From NCBI RefSeq assembly GCF_024218795.1, contig NZ_CP100400.1:1984001-2048000 (forward strand): a stretch of 64,000 nt of DNA, in the 5' to 3' direction. Below the pieces are notes generated by a model. It did no database searches, had not been told where the DNA came from, and saw only the letters and a program-made list of their open reading frames with translations. The position numbers and the translations under genes were made by a program. Source of the DNA: Halorussus aquaticus (GTDB lineage: Archaea; Halobacteriota; Halobacteria; Halobacteriales; Haladaptataceae). How positions within the stretch are numbered: the stretch's first letter is position 1; each line of letters begins with the position of its first letter. Of this stretch, positions 63,046 to 64,000 are shown in pieces.

Positions 63046-63744
63046 ATGGACTCCGAAGCAGTCACGACAGTGACCGTCGATTCGTACACCACACTCGTGG
63101 ACGTCGGTTCGCAGATAGCGGCCCTAGAGGAACACGTCGACGGGATGGACGACGCCGAGGCGGTGTCCCAGCGCTGGCGGTCACAGTACATCAGCTATTC
63201 GATGGTCGCGAACGACATCGACGAGTACCGGCCGTTCTGGGAACTCGTCGGGCAGGGACTCCGCTACGCCCTCGAAGCGAACGGGTACGACGTCTCCGCG
63301 GACGTCCGCGACCGGATTCGGAGTACCGTCTACGAGGACGAACTCACCGTCTTCGACGACGTGACAGACGGAATCGACCGTATCACGGATTCGGGATACG
63401 AGGTGTACGTCCTCTCGAACGGCAACCCGGAGATGCTCGACCACCTCGTCGAGACCGCAGACCTAGCGGGTACCGTCACCGACACGATAAGCGCCGACGA
63501 AGTCGAGGTGTACAAACCCGACTCGGCTATCTATCGCCACGCCGCCGACCGAGTCGGGACGCCTATCGACCGAATACTGCACGTCTCCGGCGGGAGCATG
63601 CGCGACGTTTGGGGAGCGAAACACGCCGGGATGCGCACGGCGTGGCTCTCACGTCCGGAAGAGGACAGCCCTCACGAGGAGTTAGGTCGGGACCCCGATC
63701 TCGTGGTCGAGGACTTCCACGACCTCGCGGACCGGTTGTCCTGA
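63046..63744 (+). CDS. HAD type II hydrolase (haloacid-dehalogenase-like)
   Basis: The protein is 232 residues from ATG 63046, which lies about 28 bases after the AT-rich CAATTATGG (63013-63021). Motif I is VTVDSYTTLVDV, with Asp11 as the nucleophile; motif II is VLSNGNPEMLD; the motif III Lys is in VEVYKPDSAIYRH; motif IV is SGGSMRDVWGAKHAGMRTAWL. It fits the 2-haloacid dehalogenase subgroup; the substrate is unknown. The frame is open further upstream but without TATA support. Confidence 0.87.
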   Translation: MDSEAVTTVTVDSYTTLVDVGSQIAALEEHVDGMDDAEAVSQRWRSQYISYSMVANDIDEYRPFWELVGQGLRYALEANGYDVSADVRDRIRSTVYEDELTVFDDVTDGIDRITDSGYEVYVLSNGNPEMLDHLVETADLAGTVTDTISADEVEVYKPDSAIYRHAADRVGTPIDRILHVSGGSMRDVWGAKHAGMRTAWLSRPEEDSPHEELGRDPDLVVEDFHDLADRLS

Positions 63745-63866
63745 CTCAGTCCCGACGAGTTGGTTCGATGGTGTCACTGATTGCCGGTTCGTCGTGAGAG
63801 TCGGATACGACGGTGTGGAGTGGTTGCGAGGAATACCTGTCGTTCACACGTTTGCTCGCAGTAGAA

Positions 63867-63970
63867 TAGTCCCGGGCGGATTCGAACCGCCGTCATGGGC
63901 TATCTTCCGTAGCGACTCGTAACTCACCACGTCCAAAGGCCCATATGATTGGCCACTACACCACGGGACT
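63867..63970 (-). tRNA. tRNA-Gln(UUG) with intron
   Basis: On the minus strand the 5' acceptor AGTCCCG (from 63970) pairs with CGGGACT, and the discriminator A is at 63867. The anticodon stem TGGGC pairs with GCCCA; the loop CUUUGG carries anticodon UUG. The T arm is GGCGG-TTCGAAT-CCGCC. The 31-base intron (63902-63932) lies after position 37, the usual archaeal site. Without it the tRNA is 73 bases. Some other haloarchaea carry an intron in this tRNA. Confidence 0.95.
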
Positions 63971-64000
63971 GCTATAGGGTGCATCAGGGGGTTGTTTTTC

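Overview
The window is a high-GC chromosomal segment of a halophilic archaeon (class Halobacteria). The evidence is acidic Asp/Glu-rich proteins, TATA boxes about 25-33 bases before many start codons (leaderless transcripts), haloarchaeal families (GfcR, HalOD1, DUF5797/DUF5787-like, glycerol-1-phosphate dehydrogenase, PGF-pre-PGF surface protein), Tat-type lipoproteins, and a tRNA-Gln(UUG) gene with a 31-nt intron. I see no insertion sequence, prophage or CRISPR array; it reads as ordinary chromosome.

Layout. Bases 1-12.9 kb: a truncated bat-like HTH regulator, an aldo-keto reductase, small membrane proteins, a PAPS-reductase-like protein, glutaredoxin, a translationally coupled glucose dehydrogenase-gfcR pair, an AIR-synthase-like protein, an Lrp regulator, a HalOD1/zinc-protein pair, a HAD protein and an enoyl-CoA hydratase. 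13.3-16.0 kb: gluconate dehydratase and a KDG/KDPG-aldolase-like protein. With glucose dehydrogenase and GfcR these give much of the semi-phosphorylative Entner-Doudoroff route. 16-25 kb: a MoaD-like protein, a PQQ-type beta-propeller, a possible PD-(D/E)XK protein with a Cys cluster, NUDIX, an S10-like protein, egsA, an epimerase and a GNAT/zinc-ribbon fusion. 25-34.5 kb: a full-length glutamate synthase divergent from a four-gene ABC importer, then a PAC2 protein. 34.7-42.8 kb: geranylgeranyl reductase divergent from a 2Fe-2S ferredoxin, AAC(3)-like and flavin-reductase-like enzymes, a rhodanese-metallo-beta-lactamase fusion, a rubrerythrin-like protein and a surface glycoprotein.

The most interesting segment is 43.4-53.9 kb. 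It is a chemotaxis cluster read leftward: cheY, cheA, a double-CheC protein, an H-NOX (haem NO-binding) protein, a transducer with no sensor domain, cheW, cheC and cheD. A group I truncated haemoglobin lies divergently beside cheY. The H-NOX keeps His103, Pro117 and the Tyr133/Ser135/Arg137 motif, but has Leu where O2-binding H-NOX proteins have a distal Tyr. The simplest reading is a gas-taxis (probably NO) module: soluble H-NOX, sensorless transducer, CheA/CheW, CheY, with a globin that could remove NO. cheB and cheR are absent from the cluster.

54-64 kb: small zinc-ribbon proteins, a cupin, threonine synthase, a YVTN propeller, two tiny genes sharing a 17-bp promoter element, a DtxR/MntR-type regulator behind a palindromic operator candidate, a LysE exporter, an HD-domain protein, an AlaX editing protein, small membrane proteins, a HAD type II protein and the intron-containing tRNA-Gln.
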